The notes: generated by a model from the letters alone, not told the origin. A DNA stretch of 64,000 bases from Herbaspirillum huttiense (GCF_004367745.1 NZ_CP037993.1:682001-746000); one strand, 5' to 3'. Counted from the first letter of the stretch, positions 34,353-43,398 are shown. Numbers and translations: made by a program.

Positions 34353-35078
34353 TCAGGCCACCAGGTAGCCGCCATCGACCGGTACGATGGCGCCGGTCAT
34401 GAAGGAGGCCGCCGGTGAACACAGGAAGGCCACGACATTGCCGATGTCTTCCGGCTTGCCCCAGCGGCCCAGCGGCGTACGCGCGAGGATGGGGCCGGCA
34501 CGCACCGGGTCATCCTGCAGGGCCTGGGTCAGCGGCGTGGCGATCCAGCCGGGGGCTACCGCATTGACGCGGATGCCGTCAGCCGCATAGGCGATGGCCA
34601 GCGACTTGGTCAGCTGCGCCACGCCGCCCTTGCTGGCGCTGTAGCCCGGCACCAGTCCGCCGCCGAAGAAGCTGAGCATGGACGCGGTATTGACGATGCA
34701 GCCACCGGATTGCTTCAGCAATGCGCGGCTGGCAGCGCAGACGCGCATGGTGCCGGTGAGGTTTACGGCGATGACCTGCTCGAAGACATCCGTTTCCAGT
34801 TCCTCGCCGCGCTTGATGATGCCGGCGCAGTTGACCACGATATCGAGTTGCGTGAGACCGCTCAGCACATTGCGTACGCTGTCTTCGCTGGCCACATTCA
34901 TCTCCGCCAGGGTGATGCCGCTGCCCTCGAATGGCGCATGCGCAAAGGGCGGCAGGCCGGCAGCGATGACGCGTGCGCCCAGTGCGGCGAGCTGGCGTGC
35001 AACGGCTGCGCCGATGCCTTGGGTGCCGCCGGTCACGAGGGCGGTCTTGCCCTGAAGCAGGTCGGGAATGAAGCTCAT
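34353..35078 (-). CDS. Short-chain dehydrogenase/reductase
   Basis: 241 residues, last gene of the cupin-SDR-MFS-SDR operon. GKTALVTGGTQGIG is the cofactor motif; 'VVNCAGI', Ser in 'VNTASMLSF' and YSASK complete the active site, with 'DGIRVNAVAPGWIATPLTQ' typical of classical SDRs such as glucose or sugar-acid dehydrogenases. GAAGGA precedes ATG 35078 (MSFIPDLLQG); the longer reading to 35141 has no site. Confidence 0.88.
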   Translation of the reverse strand: MSFIPDLLQGKTALVTGGTQGIGAAVARQLAALGARVIAAGLPPFAHAPFEGSGITLAEMNVASEDSVRNVLSGLTQLDIVVNCAGIIKRGEELETDVFEQVIAVNLTGTMRVCAASRALLKQSGGCIVNTASMLSFFGGGLVPGYSASKGGVAQLTKSLAIAYAADGIRVNAVAPGWIATPLTQALQDDPVRAGPILARTPLGRWGKPEDIGNVVAFLCSPAASFMTGAIVPVDGGYLVA

Positions 35079-35173
35079 GAAAGTTCCTTCTGGTGAGTGG
35101 CAGGAGACTGGCTGGATGCCGCTACCAGCGGGCGGCGGCATCGGGTCAGGCTACTGGGGCATGAAGCATTGCG

Positions 35174-36463
35174 TCATGCGGCGTGCGCCTCGATCGGTTT
35201 GTCCACCACGAACATGTAGACCAGCGCAGCGGCAAAGGCCACGGCGGCACTGATCAGCAGGGCATTGACGAAGGAGTGCGTCTGGTCCACCACCACGCCC
35301 GTGATGACGGGGGCCAGCGAGCCACCGAGATAGCCGCCGAAGTTCTGCATGCTGCCCAGCGAGGCCACCAGGCGGCGCGGAATGGCCACCGACACCAGCG
35401 CCCAGGCACCGCCGGAGGCCATGTTCACGAAGGCCATGGCCAGCGAGATGTAGACGATGGCCATGGTAGTGCTGGGCGTGTAGGCGGCCGGAATGGTGAA
35501 GGCGCCGGCACCGATCAGGCCCGCGCAGATCGGCCACTTGCGGCTGCGGATGGCGGGCATGCCGCGCTTCATCAGGCCATCGGCGATATAGCCCGAGGAG
35601 AGCATGCCCAGCGTGCCGAAGATGTAGGGGATCACCACCACCCAGCCGGTGCGGGCGATGGAGAGATGGCGTTCATGTTCCAGGTAGGCGGGCAGCCAGG
35701 TGAGGTACAGCCACACCATGTAGATCACGCCCATGAAGCCGAACAGCATGCCCCAAGTGGTGCGGTAGGTGAACAGACTCTTCCATTCGGCCCAGCTCAG
35801 CTTGGCATTGGCGTTGGGATTCTGGTCGTGGTCATCGGCGAGATAGAGCACTTCGGAAGGCGTGAGCTGGACTTCGTTGCGATTCCGGTAAAACAGGTAC
35901 CAGCCCACTGAGACGGCGATGCCGAGCAAGCCCATGATGATGAACATCATGCGCCAGCCGAAGGACAGCATCAGGATCGTGAGGATCGGTGGGGCCAGTG
36001 CCGGGCCGATGGTGGAGGAGGCCACGAAGATGCCGGTTGGGCCGCCGCGCTCGCGCATGGCGAACCATTCGGAGACCACCTTGGCTCCTGCCGGGAACTG
36101 CGGCGCTTCACCCAGGCCGAGGAACACGCGCGCCACCAGGAATTGCTGCAGCGTATGGACGAAGCCGCCCGCCAGTTGCGCGAGCGACCAGACGAACATG
36201 CCCGCGCCCAGCATCACGCGCGCGCCGAACTTGTCGAGCATGGCGCCGATGGGCAGTTGCGAGAAGGCATAGGCCAGCGAGAAGGCCGACAGCAACAGGC
36301 CCATCTGCGAGGCCGAGAGGTTGAGCTCCTGGCTCACCGAATGATTGGCAATGGACAGCGTGCTGCGGTCCAGGTAGTTGACGATGCCCGCCAGCATCAG
36401 GAAGCTCAGTGCCACGAGCTGTATGCGTTTGAGCCGGGGGCTCTTTTCCTTTTGGACTTCCAT
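35174..36463 (-). CDS. MFS transporter, hexuronate/glucarate-like ACS family
   Basis: 429 residues with about 12 membrane segments. 'NYLDRSTLSIAN' after TM1 and 'GLGEAPQFPAGAKVVSEWF' match the ACS branch that includes ExuT, GarP and GudP. It likely imports an organic or sugar acid used by the flanking SDR and cupin enzymes. GGAG precedes ATG 36463. A 240-base spacer separates it from the upstream SDR stop. Confidence 0.87.
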   Translation of the reverse strand: MEVQKEKSPRLKRIQLVALSFLMLAGIVNYLDRSTLSIANHSVSQELNLSASQMGLLLSAFSLAYAFSQLPIGAMLDKFGARVMLGAGMFVWSLAQLAGGFVHTLQQFLVARVFLGLGEAPQFPAGAKVVSEWFAMRERGGPTGIFVASSTIGPALAPPILTILMLSFGWRMMFIIMGLLGIAVSVGWYLFYRNRNEVQLTPSEVLYLADDHDQNPNANAKLSWAEWKSLFTYRTTWGMLFGFMGVIYMVWLYLTWLPAYLEHERHLSIARTGWVVVIPYIFGTLGMLSSGYIADGLMKRGMPAIRSRKWPICAGLIGAGAFTIPAAYTPSTTMAIVYISLAMAFVNMASGGAWALVSVAIPRRLVASLGSMQNFGGYLGGSLAPVITGVVVDQTHSFVNALLISAAVAFAAALVYMFVVDKPIEAHAA

Positions 36464-36703
36464 GGGTTACGTCTCCAGTGTGAATGAGTCAATGTCATTG
36501 GCGTGCTTCGTGCCGGCTCCGTCTATTGCGGAGCTCGCTGTCGATGACATTGGCCGAAGCGTCATGCAAGGATGCAGTCTTGAGGACGGTGTGGAGTCCG
36601 TCCCTGCGTGTTGCTCGTCCGGCGCTGCCCGGGCGGCGGCTGCCTGCCCCGGCATGCGATCCTTGCTTGCCCGGATGATTCTGGTGGCCGAGCGGCAAGC
36701 CGC
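36464..36703. other. 240-bp spacer within the SDR/MFS operon
   Basis: No supported gene. It contains an 8-bp inverted repeat AATGTCAT (36491) / ATGACATT (36544) with a 45-base loop, and a GGACGG...CCGTCC hairpin. It could hold a second promoter for the MFS gene. Confidence 0.4.
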
Positions 36704-37447
36704 TCAGTAAGTTGCGCGTCCGCCCGAAAGATCGAACACCGCGCCGGTGTTGAAGCTGCAGGAACCGGAGCACAGCCATGCGCACATGTCGGCGACTTCA
36801 TCGACGCTGCCCAGGCGATGCATGGGGCTCTTGGCGATCATGGTCTGCACATGGGCTGGCGACATCTGCTCCAGCAGCGCGGTCTTCACGGCGGCCGGTG
36901 CAATGGCGTTGACCAGCACGCCGGTCTCGGCCAGCTCCTTGCCCAAGGACTTGGTCAGCGCCAGTACGCCCGCCTTGGCGGCGCTGTAGGCCGAGGCATT
37001 GGGCGTGCCTTCCTTGCCGGCCAGCGAGGCGATGTTGACGATGCGTCCGCGTCCGGCCGCGCGCATGGCCGGCGTCACGCTGCGGCAGGCATGGAAGACA
37101 CCCAGCAGGTTGACCTGCACGATGCGATGCCACTCACCGACGTCATACTCGTCCAGCGGCACGGTCGGACCGGCGTAACCGGCGTTGTTGATGAGGAAAT
37201 CGATGCGCCCGGTGTCTGCCAGCAATCGCTGTGCGGCCTGCATGACCGCAGCGGCGTCGGTGATGTCGAGGCTTTCTTGCCGATAGGGCGAGGCCGGGTC
37301 GTGCAGCTGGTCCCAGACGACGACCTGCGCGCCGCCAGCGGCCAGGCGTGCGCTGATGGCTGCGCCGATGCCGCCATGGCCGCCGGTGACCACGGCCACG
37401 CAGCCGCCAAAGTCATGGGATGCGCGGGAATAAGTCATGTCATGCAT
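36704..37447 (-). CDS. Short-chain dehydrogenase/reductase
   Basis: 247 residues. AVVTGGHGGIG is the cofactor motif; 'INNAGYAGPT', Ser in 'VNIASLAGKEG' and YSAAK are the active-site elements. Start at ATG 37447, or at ATG 37438, which has AGGA nine bases upstream; the cupin gene ends only two bases before. It is the second gene of the operon. Substrate unknown. Confidence 0.87.
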   Translation of the reverse strand: MHDMTYSRASHDFGGCVAVVTGGHGGIGAAISARLAAGGAQVVVWDQLHDPASPYRQESLDITDAAAVMQAAQRLLADTGRIDFLINNAGYAGPTVPLDEYDVGEWHRIVQVNLLGVFHACRSVTPAMRAAGRGRIVNIASLAGKEGTPNASAYSAAKAGVLALTKSLGKELAETGVLVNAIAPAAVKTALLEQMSPAHVQTMIAKSPMHRLGSVDEVADMCAWLCSGSCSFNTGAVFDLSGGRATY

Positions 37448-37449
37448 CC

Positions 37450-37986
37450 TCAGCGCACGAAGCGATCGACGTAGTCGCTGCCCAGGCCGACCGCTTCATA
37501 GTGCTTGCGGCACATGTCGAGCTTGGTGAAGACATCCTCGTAGCCTTCGAACTTGCCCCAGGGGTCGCAATAGAACATGACGCCGGTGATGTGGAAGTAG
37601 GTGATCATCTCTTCCACGTCTTCGGGCACGTAGAGGGTGTGGGTCTCGCCCGGCGGTTCAAAGACGTAGCTGCCCTGTTCGGCGATCCAGTCATGTTCCA
37701 GATAGCGCCAGCGGCCTTTGAGCACCATGCCGTGCACCGGTGCCGGATGGCGGTGGCGCGACAGCACGCCGGACTTGCGCACGCGCAGCAGGTTGGTCCA
37801 GTAGCCCTGCGAGACATTCAGGCAGAGCGGACGGAACCAGACATTCTCGGCTTGCGGCACCCACACGCGTTCGTCCTCCGGGACCGCCGGATTGACCACG
37901 ATCTCCAGTGGCGCTTCCTTGGGGTTGGGGAACTGGTAGGGCTTCATCTTCAGATCGGCGGGCATGGGGGTGCCGGTGGCTGTCAT
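37450..37986 (-). CDS. Cupin, 2,4'-dihydroxyacetophenone dioxygenase-like
   Basis: 178-residue cupin, first gene of the leftward operon. The metal motif 'SRHRHPAPVHGMVLKG' and a later 'GETHTLYV' give the ligand histidines of a 3-His type centre. Its sequence style matches the 2,4'-dihydroxyacetophenone dioxygenase family, whose characterised member cleaves that aromatic ketone to 4-hydroxybenzoate and formate. Since it stands beside SDR genes and a sugar-acid-type transporter, the actual substrate may differ. AGGAG precedes ATG 37986. Confidence 0.78.
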   Translation of the reverse strand: MTATGTPMPADLKMKPYQFPNPKEAPLEIVVNPAVPEDERVWVPQAENVWFRPLCLNVSQGYWTNLLRVRKSGVLSRHRHPAPVHGMVLKGRWRYLEHDWIAEQGSYVFEPPGETHTLYVPEDVEEMITYFHITGVMFYCDPWGKFEGYEDVFTKLDMCRKHYEAVGLGSDYVDRFVR

Positions 37987-38311
37987 GTGGGGTCTCCTGA
38001 TGTTCTTCTGTTGAATCCGGACTTTGTTCAATATATGGACAAAGCGTTCGCCATATGGTCAATGTCGACGATAGAAGACGGTGTGTCAATGGCGCTTCAG
38101 CCCGGACAGGCCCGCCAGAAAGCGAGCCGGAATCGCGTGCGCCGGTCTGCTCCACTGCAATTGCGCGCGCGTGCAGCGTCCGCAAGACGAGCCTGCAAGC
38201 TTGTGTGAGGATGCATGAAAATTATGCATGGCTGCCGTTCAAGCCAGCCTGCGGGAGAGCATGGGCGCGCTGCGAGAACGGCTGCGTTGCTGCCGCCGTG
38301 GGATCAGGCGA
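37987..38311. promoter_or_regulatory. Promoter region of the cupin operon
   Basis: 325 bases without a gene between the LysR stop and the cupin start. It includes the palindrome at 38024-38042 and direct repeats ATATGGAC / ATATGGTC near 38033 and 38052. Confidence 0.5.
38024..38042. promoter_or_regulatory. Imperfect palindrome TTGT...ACAA, likely operator
   Basis: TTGTTCAATATATGGACAA, an imperfect 19-bp inverted repeat 37 bases above the cupin start codon. A good position for repression, perhaps by the IclR regulator at 33365, although it does not contain GTAC boxes. Confidence 0.45.
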
Positions 38312-39223
38312 TCAGGCCTCGGCCGGTCCGGACCAGTGCACCTGCGCGAAGGCTTCGGACAGAAAGTCCAGCATCGCCCTGACCTTGGCCGGGAGATGCG
38401 CGCGGCTGGGGTAGACCGCGTAGATGCCGAGGTCCGGCACGGTGTAGTCGGTGAGCAGCGGGACCAGTTGTCCGCTGCGCAGGTACTGGTCGATCATGAA
38501 GGTCGGCTGGCGCGTGATGCCGATGCCGCCCAGCGCTGCCTGCACGCAGCTGTCGCCATTGTTGACGTGCATGCGCGCATTGACGCGCACGCTCACCGGA
38601 CCTTCCGGCCCGCTGAACTGCCACTCGTCCTTGCCGTGGTTGTAGCTGTAACTGATGATCTGGTGTTGTGCCAGCTCGTGCGGGTGGCGCGGCGTGCCAT
38701 GCGCTTCCAGATAGGCGGGCGAGGCACAGATGGGCAGGCTGGTGCTGGTGAGCTTGCGGTGGATCAGCGTGGAATCGGCCAGACGGGCGATGCGGATCGC
38801 CAGGTCATAGCCTTCGTCGATGATGTCGACGATGCGGTCCGAGAGGGTGATGTCCAGTTCCACTTCCGGATGGCGTTCCAGGAAGATCGGCCACAGCGGT
38901 GCCAGGTGCAGGATGCCGAAGGTCACGGGAGCATTGATGCGCAGCAGGCCGGCGGGTTTGGCGCTGCCGGCCAGCAGCAGGTCATCGGCTTCTTCCAGCG
39001 CTGCAACTATCTGCTTGCAGCGTTCCAGGTAGAGGCTGCCGGCTTCGGTCAGCGAGAGCCGCCGGGTGGTCCGCTGCATCAGGCGCGAACCCAGGCGCGC
39101 TTCCAGTTCCAGTACCGTGCGTGAGACGGCGGCCTTGGAGATGCCCAGCGCATCGGCCGCCTTGACGAAGCTGCCGAGGTCGGCCACGGCGATGAAGCAT
39201 TCGATTTCACGCAGTTTGTTCAA
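38312..39223 (-). CDS. LysR-family transcriptional regulator
   Basis: 303 residues. N-terminal HTH ('FIAVADLGSFVKAADALGI', 'SKAAVSRTVLELEARLGSRL') followed by a substrate-binding-protein-like effector domain. The start is taken as TTG 39223 (L-N-K-L-R-E-I-E, usually MNKLREIE in the family). The gene follows the extradiol dioxygenase on the same strand, 55 bases after its stop, and probably controls the DoxX-dioxygenase unit. Confidence 0.86.
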   Translation of the reverse strand: MNKLREIECFIAVADLGSFVKAADALGISKAAVSRTVLELEARLGSRLMQRTTRRLSLTEAGSLYLERCKQIVAALEEADDLLLAGSAKPAGLLRINAPVTFGILHLAPLWPIFLERHPEVELDITLSDRIVDIIDEGYDLAIRIARLADSTLIHRKLTSTSLPICASPAYLEAHGTPRHPHELAQHQIISYSYNHGKDEWQFSGPEGPVSVRVNARMHVNNGDSCVQAALGGIGITRQPTFMIDQYLRSGQLVPLLTDYTVPDLGIYAVYPSRAHLPAKVRAMLDFLSEAFAQVHWSGPAEA

Positions 39224-39278
39224 ATCGTGTTTTCCCCGAGAGGGCGCTGCGCTGGCCCCCCCCGGAACAGACGGCGGC

Positions 39279-40136
39279 TCAGGCAGCTGCCGGAAGTTGT
39301 GCCAGCAGGCGGGCGCCGGTGCCGAAGGCGAAGGCGTCCATGCGCAGGCTATGATACGTCGAACCGCTGTCGAGGTGTACCAGCTGTGTCCAGTCATCGG
39401 CCGCGCCCATGGCGAAGAACAGGCTCAGCAGGTGTTCGTCGCTGGGATGCGTGCGCACTGCATGCGGGGCGGTGGTCCGGTAGCCGAACAGGGCCTGCAG
39501 GTCGCCGGCCTGCATGCGGTCGAGGAACCAGCGCAGGAATTCCAGCGTATGCGGGGCATCGCCGCCCTCGATCTCGTTGCGGCGCAGTTCGCGCAGGTTG
39601 TGCGTGAAGCTGCCCGAGCCGATCAGCAGGATGCCTTCCTTGGCCAGCGGCGCCAGCAGGCGGCCAACCTGATAGTGATATTCAGGCGGCTGCTGCGATT
39701 GCAGCGACAGCTGGATCACCGGCACATCGGCTTGCGGATAGAGATAGCGCAGCGGCACCCAGGCGCCGTGATCGAGGCCCCAGCCGCCATCGGTATTGGC
39801 CGGCAGGCCGCCGTCGCGCAGGCGTTGCGCTACATGCTCGGCCAGCGCCGGTGCACCGGGGGCGGGATAGTCCAGTTCATAGAGTTCCTGCGGGAAACCA
39901 CCGAAGTCATGGATCACGCGCGGCTTGGCCTGGTTGCCCACGCGCGGCGTGAACGTCTCCCAGTGCGGCGACACCATCACGATGCCACGCGGACGCGGCA
40001 GCGTCGCACCGATGCTGGCCAGCAGCGGCCCGGTGCGGCCCGGTTCGACGGCCAGCATGGGCGAGCCGTGCGAGACGAACAGCGAGGGCAGGGGAAGGCT
40101 ATCGACGGTGCTGGAGAGAGTGGACACGGTGGACAT
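39279..40136 (-). CDS. LigB-type extradiol dioxygenase (4,5-DOPA dioxygenase, YgiD-like)
   Basis: 285 residues. The metal histidines include His23 (SHGSP) and His58 (SPHWE), and 'GSGSFTHNLREL' is typical. This family opens catechol rings of DOPA or related substrates; members are called YgiD or DODA. AAGGA precedes ATG 40136. A DoxX gene lies upstream and a LysR gene downstream, a recurrent arrangement. An A-tract repeat lies in its leader region. Confidence 0.88.
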   Translation of the reverse strand: MSTVSTLSSTVDSLPLPSLFVSHGSPMLAVEPGRTGPLLASIGATLPRPRGIVMVSPHWETFTPRVGNQAKPRVIHDFGGFPQELYELDYPAPGAPALAEHVAQRLRDGGLPANTDGGWGLDHGAWVPLRYLYPQADVPVIQLSLQSQQPPEYHYQVGRLLAPLAKEGILLIGSGSFTHNLRELRRNEIEGGDAPHTLEFLRWFLDRMQAGDLQALFGYRTTAPHAVRTHPSDEHLLSLFFAMGAADDWTQLVHLDSGSTYHSLRMDAFAFGTGARLLAQLPAAA

Positions 40137-40169
40137 GATGGTTTCCTTGTGAATCGCTATAAACGATAT

Positions 40170-40205
40170 AAAACATTTAAAACATTTAAAAAATTTAAAA
40201 CGTTT
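40170..40205. repeat. Tandem 9-bp A-tract repeat
   Basis: AAAACATTT, AAAACATTT, AAAAAATTT and AAAACGTTT in perfect register, between the DoxX stop and the dioxygenase start. The A-tracts are phased close to one helical turn, which favours DNA curvature; it may be a promoter or regulator site. Confidence 0.8.
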
Positions 40206-40322
40206 GGAACATCGACTGCTTTGATGCGGTTTGAAACTTTGTCGCCGGCTGGCGTGCGCCGGGCACGGGCCCGGCGCTGATCCTGCGAGAGATTGTTGGC
40301 TGATGATGCCATCAATGCGCTA

Positions 40323-40736
40323 TCAGCGCTGCGCTTTACGCTTCAGGGCAAATGCGCCATCACCCAGCAGGAACACGGCAATCAGGCCGACGATCCAGAG
40401 CGCCAGGTATTCCCAGCCGCCCTTGGGATTGGTGAAGAAGAAGCCGGCCTTGCCATGCACCAGCACGATCGCGCCCAGCAGGTCCGCTGCCAGCGGCAGG
40501 GCCAGCCAGCGACCGTAGAAGCCCAGCACCAGCGCGATGCCGCCCACCACTTCCAGTGCCATGACCGGATAGGCGAACCAGCCCGGCACGCCCAGCGAGG
40601 CGAAGAAGCCGACGGTCCCGGCGGGTGTGAAGACGAACAGTTTCAGGCCGGCGTGGACCAAAAAGAAAATGCCCATGGTGACGCGCAGCAGGAAGGCGGC
40701 GTAGTCGGCACGGGTGTTGACGGTAATGGTGGTCAT
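40323..40736 (-). CDS. DoxX-family membrane protein
   Basis: 137 residues with four membrane segments (about 15-35, 55-75, 80-98, 108-125). The motifs 'ALEVVGGIALVLGFYGRW' and 'DLLGAIVLVHGKAGFFF' match DoxX/DUF417-type proteins, linked in other bacteria to redox or thiosulfate metabolism. It heads the DoxX-dioxygenase-LysR group; the dioxygenase start is about 186 bases downstream. GGGA lies before ATG 40736. Confidence 0.87.
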   Translation of the reverse strand: MTTITVNTRADYAAFLLRVTMGIFFLVHAGLKLFVFTPAGTVGFFASLGVPGWFAYPVMALEVVGGIALVLGFYGRWLALPLAADLLGAIVLVHGKAGFFFTNPKGGWEYLALWIVGLIAVFLLGDGAFALKRKAQR

Positions 40737-40869
40737 GGTGATCCCGGAAAAGTGTGGAGTGGATGAAGGATGGCGAGCGTTGCGCTTTTGCTTTTTCTTG
40801 CATGCGCAACGGCAGTCGCCAAGTCCACACTGTAGGGAAGAAGGCCGGCCGGATAAACCGGTGGCGGCG

Positions 40870-40904
40870 GGATGGATTGTCTTGGAGAAGTTGACAATCC
40901 ATCC
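40870..40904 (-). terminator. Hairpin after the RNA methyltransferase gene
   Basis: A perfect 12-bp stem GGATGGATTGTC / GACAATCCATCC with an 11-base loop, 13 bases after the methyltransferase stop codon. No T run follows. Confidence 0.6.
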
Positions 40905-40917
40905 GCGCCGGAGAGCA

Positions 40918-42174
40918 TCAGTCTTCGCTGTCGCGCGAGACCGGCTTGGCTTCCTCGCGGCGGTTGTAGCCGGCCACCATGTCGAATCGGAACAGTCGGC
41001 ATTCCAGGGCACCGTTGAAGAACGGGGTCTTGCGGGCTTCCTTGAGGCGCATCAGCTTGGGCAGGCCGAGGTCGGCCGAGAACAGGAATACGCTCCACCC
41101 CGCAAAGCGCTGCTTCAGGGTGCTGGAGAAGGCGCTGAAGAACTGCGTGAACAATTCCTCGGTCGGCAAGGCACGGTCGCCGCGCACGCCGATACGTTCA
41201 CCGTAGGGCGGATTGGAGAGAATGATGCCGACCAGCGGCTTGCCCTCGGCATCGACCGGCGGCTTGATTTCCTGTGCTTCGATCTGCTTCAGCGGCACTT
41301 CGAAATGCACGCCGGCGCGCACCAGGTTCTTGCGGGTCAGTTCCACCATGTCGCCGGAGATGTCGCTGCCGAACAGCGTGGGCGTGGTCGGAATCGGATT
41401 GGGTTTGAAATCGCCCTTGATGGCGAACCAGGCATCGGCATCAAAGTTGCTGAACTTCTCGAAGGCGAAGCGGCGGCGCGCGCCCGGCGGCACGCCGGCG
41501 ATGATCTGCGCGGCCTCGGCCAGGATGGTGCCGGAACCGCACATGGGATCGAACAGCGGCACGCCCGGCTTCCAGCCGGCGGTGCGCAGCAGGCCTGCAG
41601 CGAGGTTCTCGCGCAGCGGCGCATCACCGGTTTCTTCGCGCCAGCCGCGCTTGAACAGTGCCTCGCCCGAGGTATCGAGATAGACCGTGAAATTGTGGGC
41701 ATCGACGAAACCGGCGATGCGCATGTCAGGCGTGCGCGTGTTCACCGAAGGACGCAGCTTGAACTGGTCCAGGAAGCGGTCGCAGATCGCATCCTTGATC
41801 TTGAGGGTGCTGAACTCCAGGCTGCGCAGGGGCGACTTCACGGCGGTCAGGTCGACGCGGATGGTGTGCGAGACCTTGAACCAGTCTTCCCAGGCTTGCG
41901 CCAGGGTGAGGTCGTAGATGTCGTTCTCGTTCTTGTAGGAACCATGGCCCATGCGCAGCAGCACGCGGCTGGCGATGCGCGAGTGCAGGTTCATCTGGTA
42001 GGCCGCCAGCAGGGTGCCGGAGCAGTGCACGCCACCGGGAACCTGGTTGTGCACCTTGAGGTTGGCGGCAGGGCCGGCGTGCTGGGCGATCTCGTTGAGT
42101 TCTTCCGCCAGGGCCGTTTCCAGGCCGCGCGGGCAGGGACAGAAGTAAGAGTAATTGGTGTCGGGAGCTTGCAT
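40918..42174 (-). CDS. THUMP-domain RNA methyltransferase (RlmL N-terminal half-like)
   Basis: 418 residues. A ferredoxin-like and THUMP region (about 1-165) precedes a Rossmann methyltransferase domain with 'FDPMCGSGTILAEA' and the amino-methylating NPPYGER motif. E. coli RlmL is a fusion of a comparable half and another methyltransferase; this shorter type probably makes m2G in 23S rRNA. AAAGG precedes ATG 42174. Confidence 0.87.
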   Translation of the reverse strand: MQAPDTNYSYFCPCPRGLETALAEELNEIAQHAGPAANLKVHNQVPGGVHCSGTLLAAYQMNLHSRIASRVLLRMGHGSYKNENDIYDLTLAQAWEDWFKVSHTIRVDLTAVKSPLRSLEFSTLKIKDAICDRFLDQFKLRPSVNTRTPDMRIAGFVDAHNFTVYLDTSGEALFKRGWREETGDAPLRENLAAGLLRTAGWKPGVPLFDPMCGSGTILAEAAQIIAGVPPGARRRFAFEKFSNFDADAWFAIKGDFKPNPIPTTPTLFGSDISGDMVELTRKNLVRAGVHFEVPLKQIEAQEIKPPVDAEGKPLVGIILSNPPYGERIGVRGDRALPTEELFTQFFSAFSSTLKQRFAGWSVFLFSADLGLPKLMRLKEARKTPFFNGALECRLFRFDMVAGYNRREEAKPVSRDSED

Positions 42175-42215
42175 GGGAGTACCTTTTATCCGTTGGAAAA
42201 CAAAGTAACAAAAAT

Positions 42216-42254
42216 GAAAAAAGCCGGACTGCGCGGGTCGCTGCGCAGTCCGGC
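42216..42254 (-). terminator. Rho-independent terminator
   Basis: A perfect 12-bp stem GCCGGACTGCGC / GCGCAGTCCGGC followed on the minus strand by TTTTTT. It ends the upstream isomerase gene before the methyltransferase gene. Confidence 0.93.
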
Positions 42255-42273
42255 GTCATTGTACGCTGGCCGC

Positions 42274-42879
42274 TCAGCCTTTCGCGAAGGCACGCTCGAT
42301 GAAGTCCAGGCGATCCTGGCCCCAGTAGCCTTCACCGTCGTAGACGTACCACGGCGCACCGAAGATGCTGGCGGCATTCGCTTCATCGGTGAAGCGGTCG
42401 AATTCGGCCTGCACGCTGGCCGTTTCAGCCGACTTCAGCAGGGCCGCGCCATCGTGGTCATTGGCATTGGCGATGGCGACCAGGGTGTCGTGGTCGGCGA
42501 TGTTGCGTTGTTCTTCCCACACGGCACGCATGATGGCGCCGGTCAGGCGCAGTGCGGCGGCGGTGCCGTGAGCCAGCTGGGTGGCGATGATCAGGCGCGC
42601 CGCATTGTCGCTGTTGACCGGGAAATAGGTCGGCTGCAGCACCATGGGCTTGCCCAGGAATTCGCTCCAGCGTGCCAGTTCCTTGAGGCGATAGGCCTGG
42701 CGCTGCGGTGCGCGCTTGGCCAGCGGCAGGCCGCCGGAGACTCCGAAGATCTTGGACAGATCGAAGGGCTTGGGCAGGATCTGCACCTGGTATTTTTCGG
42801 CGAGGGCGACGAAACGATCGTGGCCCAGGTAGGCGAACGGTGAATGCGGCGCGAAGAAGTACTCACAGACTTTGCTCAT
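42274..42879 (-). CDS. 2-hydroxychromene-2-carboxylate isomerase-like (DsbA/kappa GST fold)
   Basis: 201 residues. 'YFFAPHSPFAYLG' at the N terminus and 'FGAPWYVYDGEGYWGQDRLDFIE' at the C terminus match the NahD/kappa-GST family, in which a glutathione-dependent serine near the N terminus is catalytic. In naphthalene degraders the enzyme isomerises 2-hydroxychromene-2-carboxylate; members in other genomes often have unknown substrates. GGAG precedes ATG 42879. Confidence 0.87.
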   Translation of the reverse strand: MSKVCEYFFAPHSPFAYLGHDRFVALAEKYQVQILPKPFDLSKIFGVSGGLPLAKRAPQRQAYRLKELARWSEFLGKPMVLQPTYFPVNSDNAARLIIATQLAHGTAAALRLTGAIMRAVWEEQRNIADHDTLVAIANANDHDGAALLKSAETASVQAEFDRFTDEANAASIFGAPWYVYDGEGYWGQDRLDFIERAFAKG

Positions 42880-42945
42880 GACCGGCTCCGGAAGGATGAG
42901 TGTGGAATGTAGCGGACGAAGACTGCTGAGATAGTTGCAGAATGA

Positions 42946-43371
42946 TCAGAACGGCTTGACCACCACCAGGATCACGATAGCCAGCATCAGCAGCACCGGC
43001 ACTTCGTTGAACCAGCGATACCAGACGTGGCTGCGCACGTTCTTGCCGTGTTCGAATTTCTTGAGCAGCGAGCCGCAGGCGTGCTGGTAGCCGATCACCA
43101 GCACCACCAGGAACAGCTTGGCATGCAGCCAGCCATTGCCGGGGCCCTTCCAGAACGACCAGGTGATGGCCAGCAGCCACACGCCCAGCACCAGCGCCAC
43201 CAGCGAGATCATGCCGGTGAAGCGGTACAGGCGGCGCGCCATGCCCAGCAGGCGCTCGCGCGCGACCAGGTCGGTTTCCTGCGCCAGGTTCACGAAGATG
43301 CGCGGCAGGTAGAACAGGCCGGCGAACCAGGAGGCGATGAAGACGATGTGCAGGGCTTTGATCCAGAGCAT
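42946..43371 (-). CDS. HemJ/CopD-type membrane protein
   Basis: 141 residues with four membrane segments and 'MLWIKALHIVFIASWFAGLF', the signature of UPF0093, to which protoporphyrinogen oxidase HemJ belongs; CopD proteins are distantly similar. If HemJ, it oxidises protoporphyrinogen IX in haem synthesis. Ferrochelatase is encoded elsewhere in the window. An 11-G run lies 27 bases upstream of the start. Confidence 0.8.
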   Translation of the reverse strand: MLWIKALHIVFIASWFAGLFYLPRIFVNLAQETDLVARERLLGMARRLYRFTGMISLVALVLGVWLLAITWSFWKGPGNGWLHAKLFLVVLVIGYQHACGSLLKKFEHGKNVRSHVWYRWFNEVPVLLMLAIVILVVVKPF

Positions 43372-43398
43372 GGCTATCCTTGTCGTACGTGATGGCTT

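Noticed and set aside
36464..36703. A decayed gene in the spacer between the SDR and MFS genes
   Set aside because: No frame has coding character or a recognisable motif; only short inverted repeats are present.
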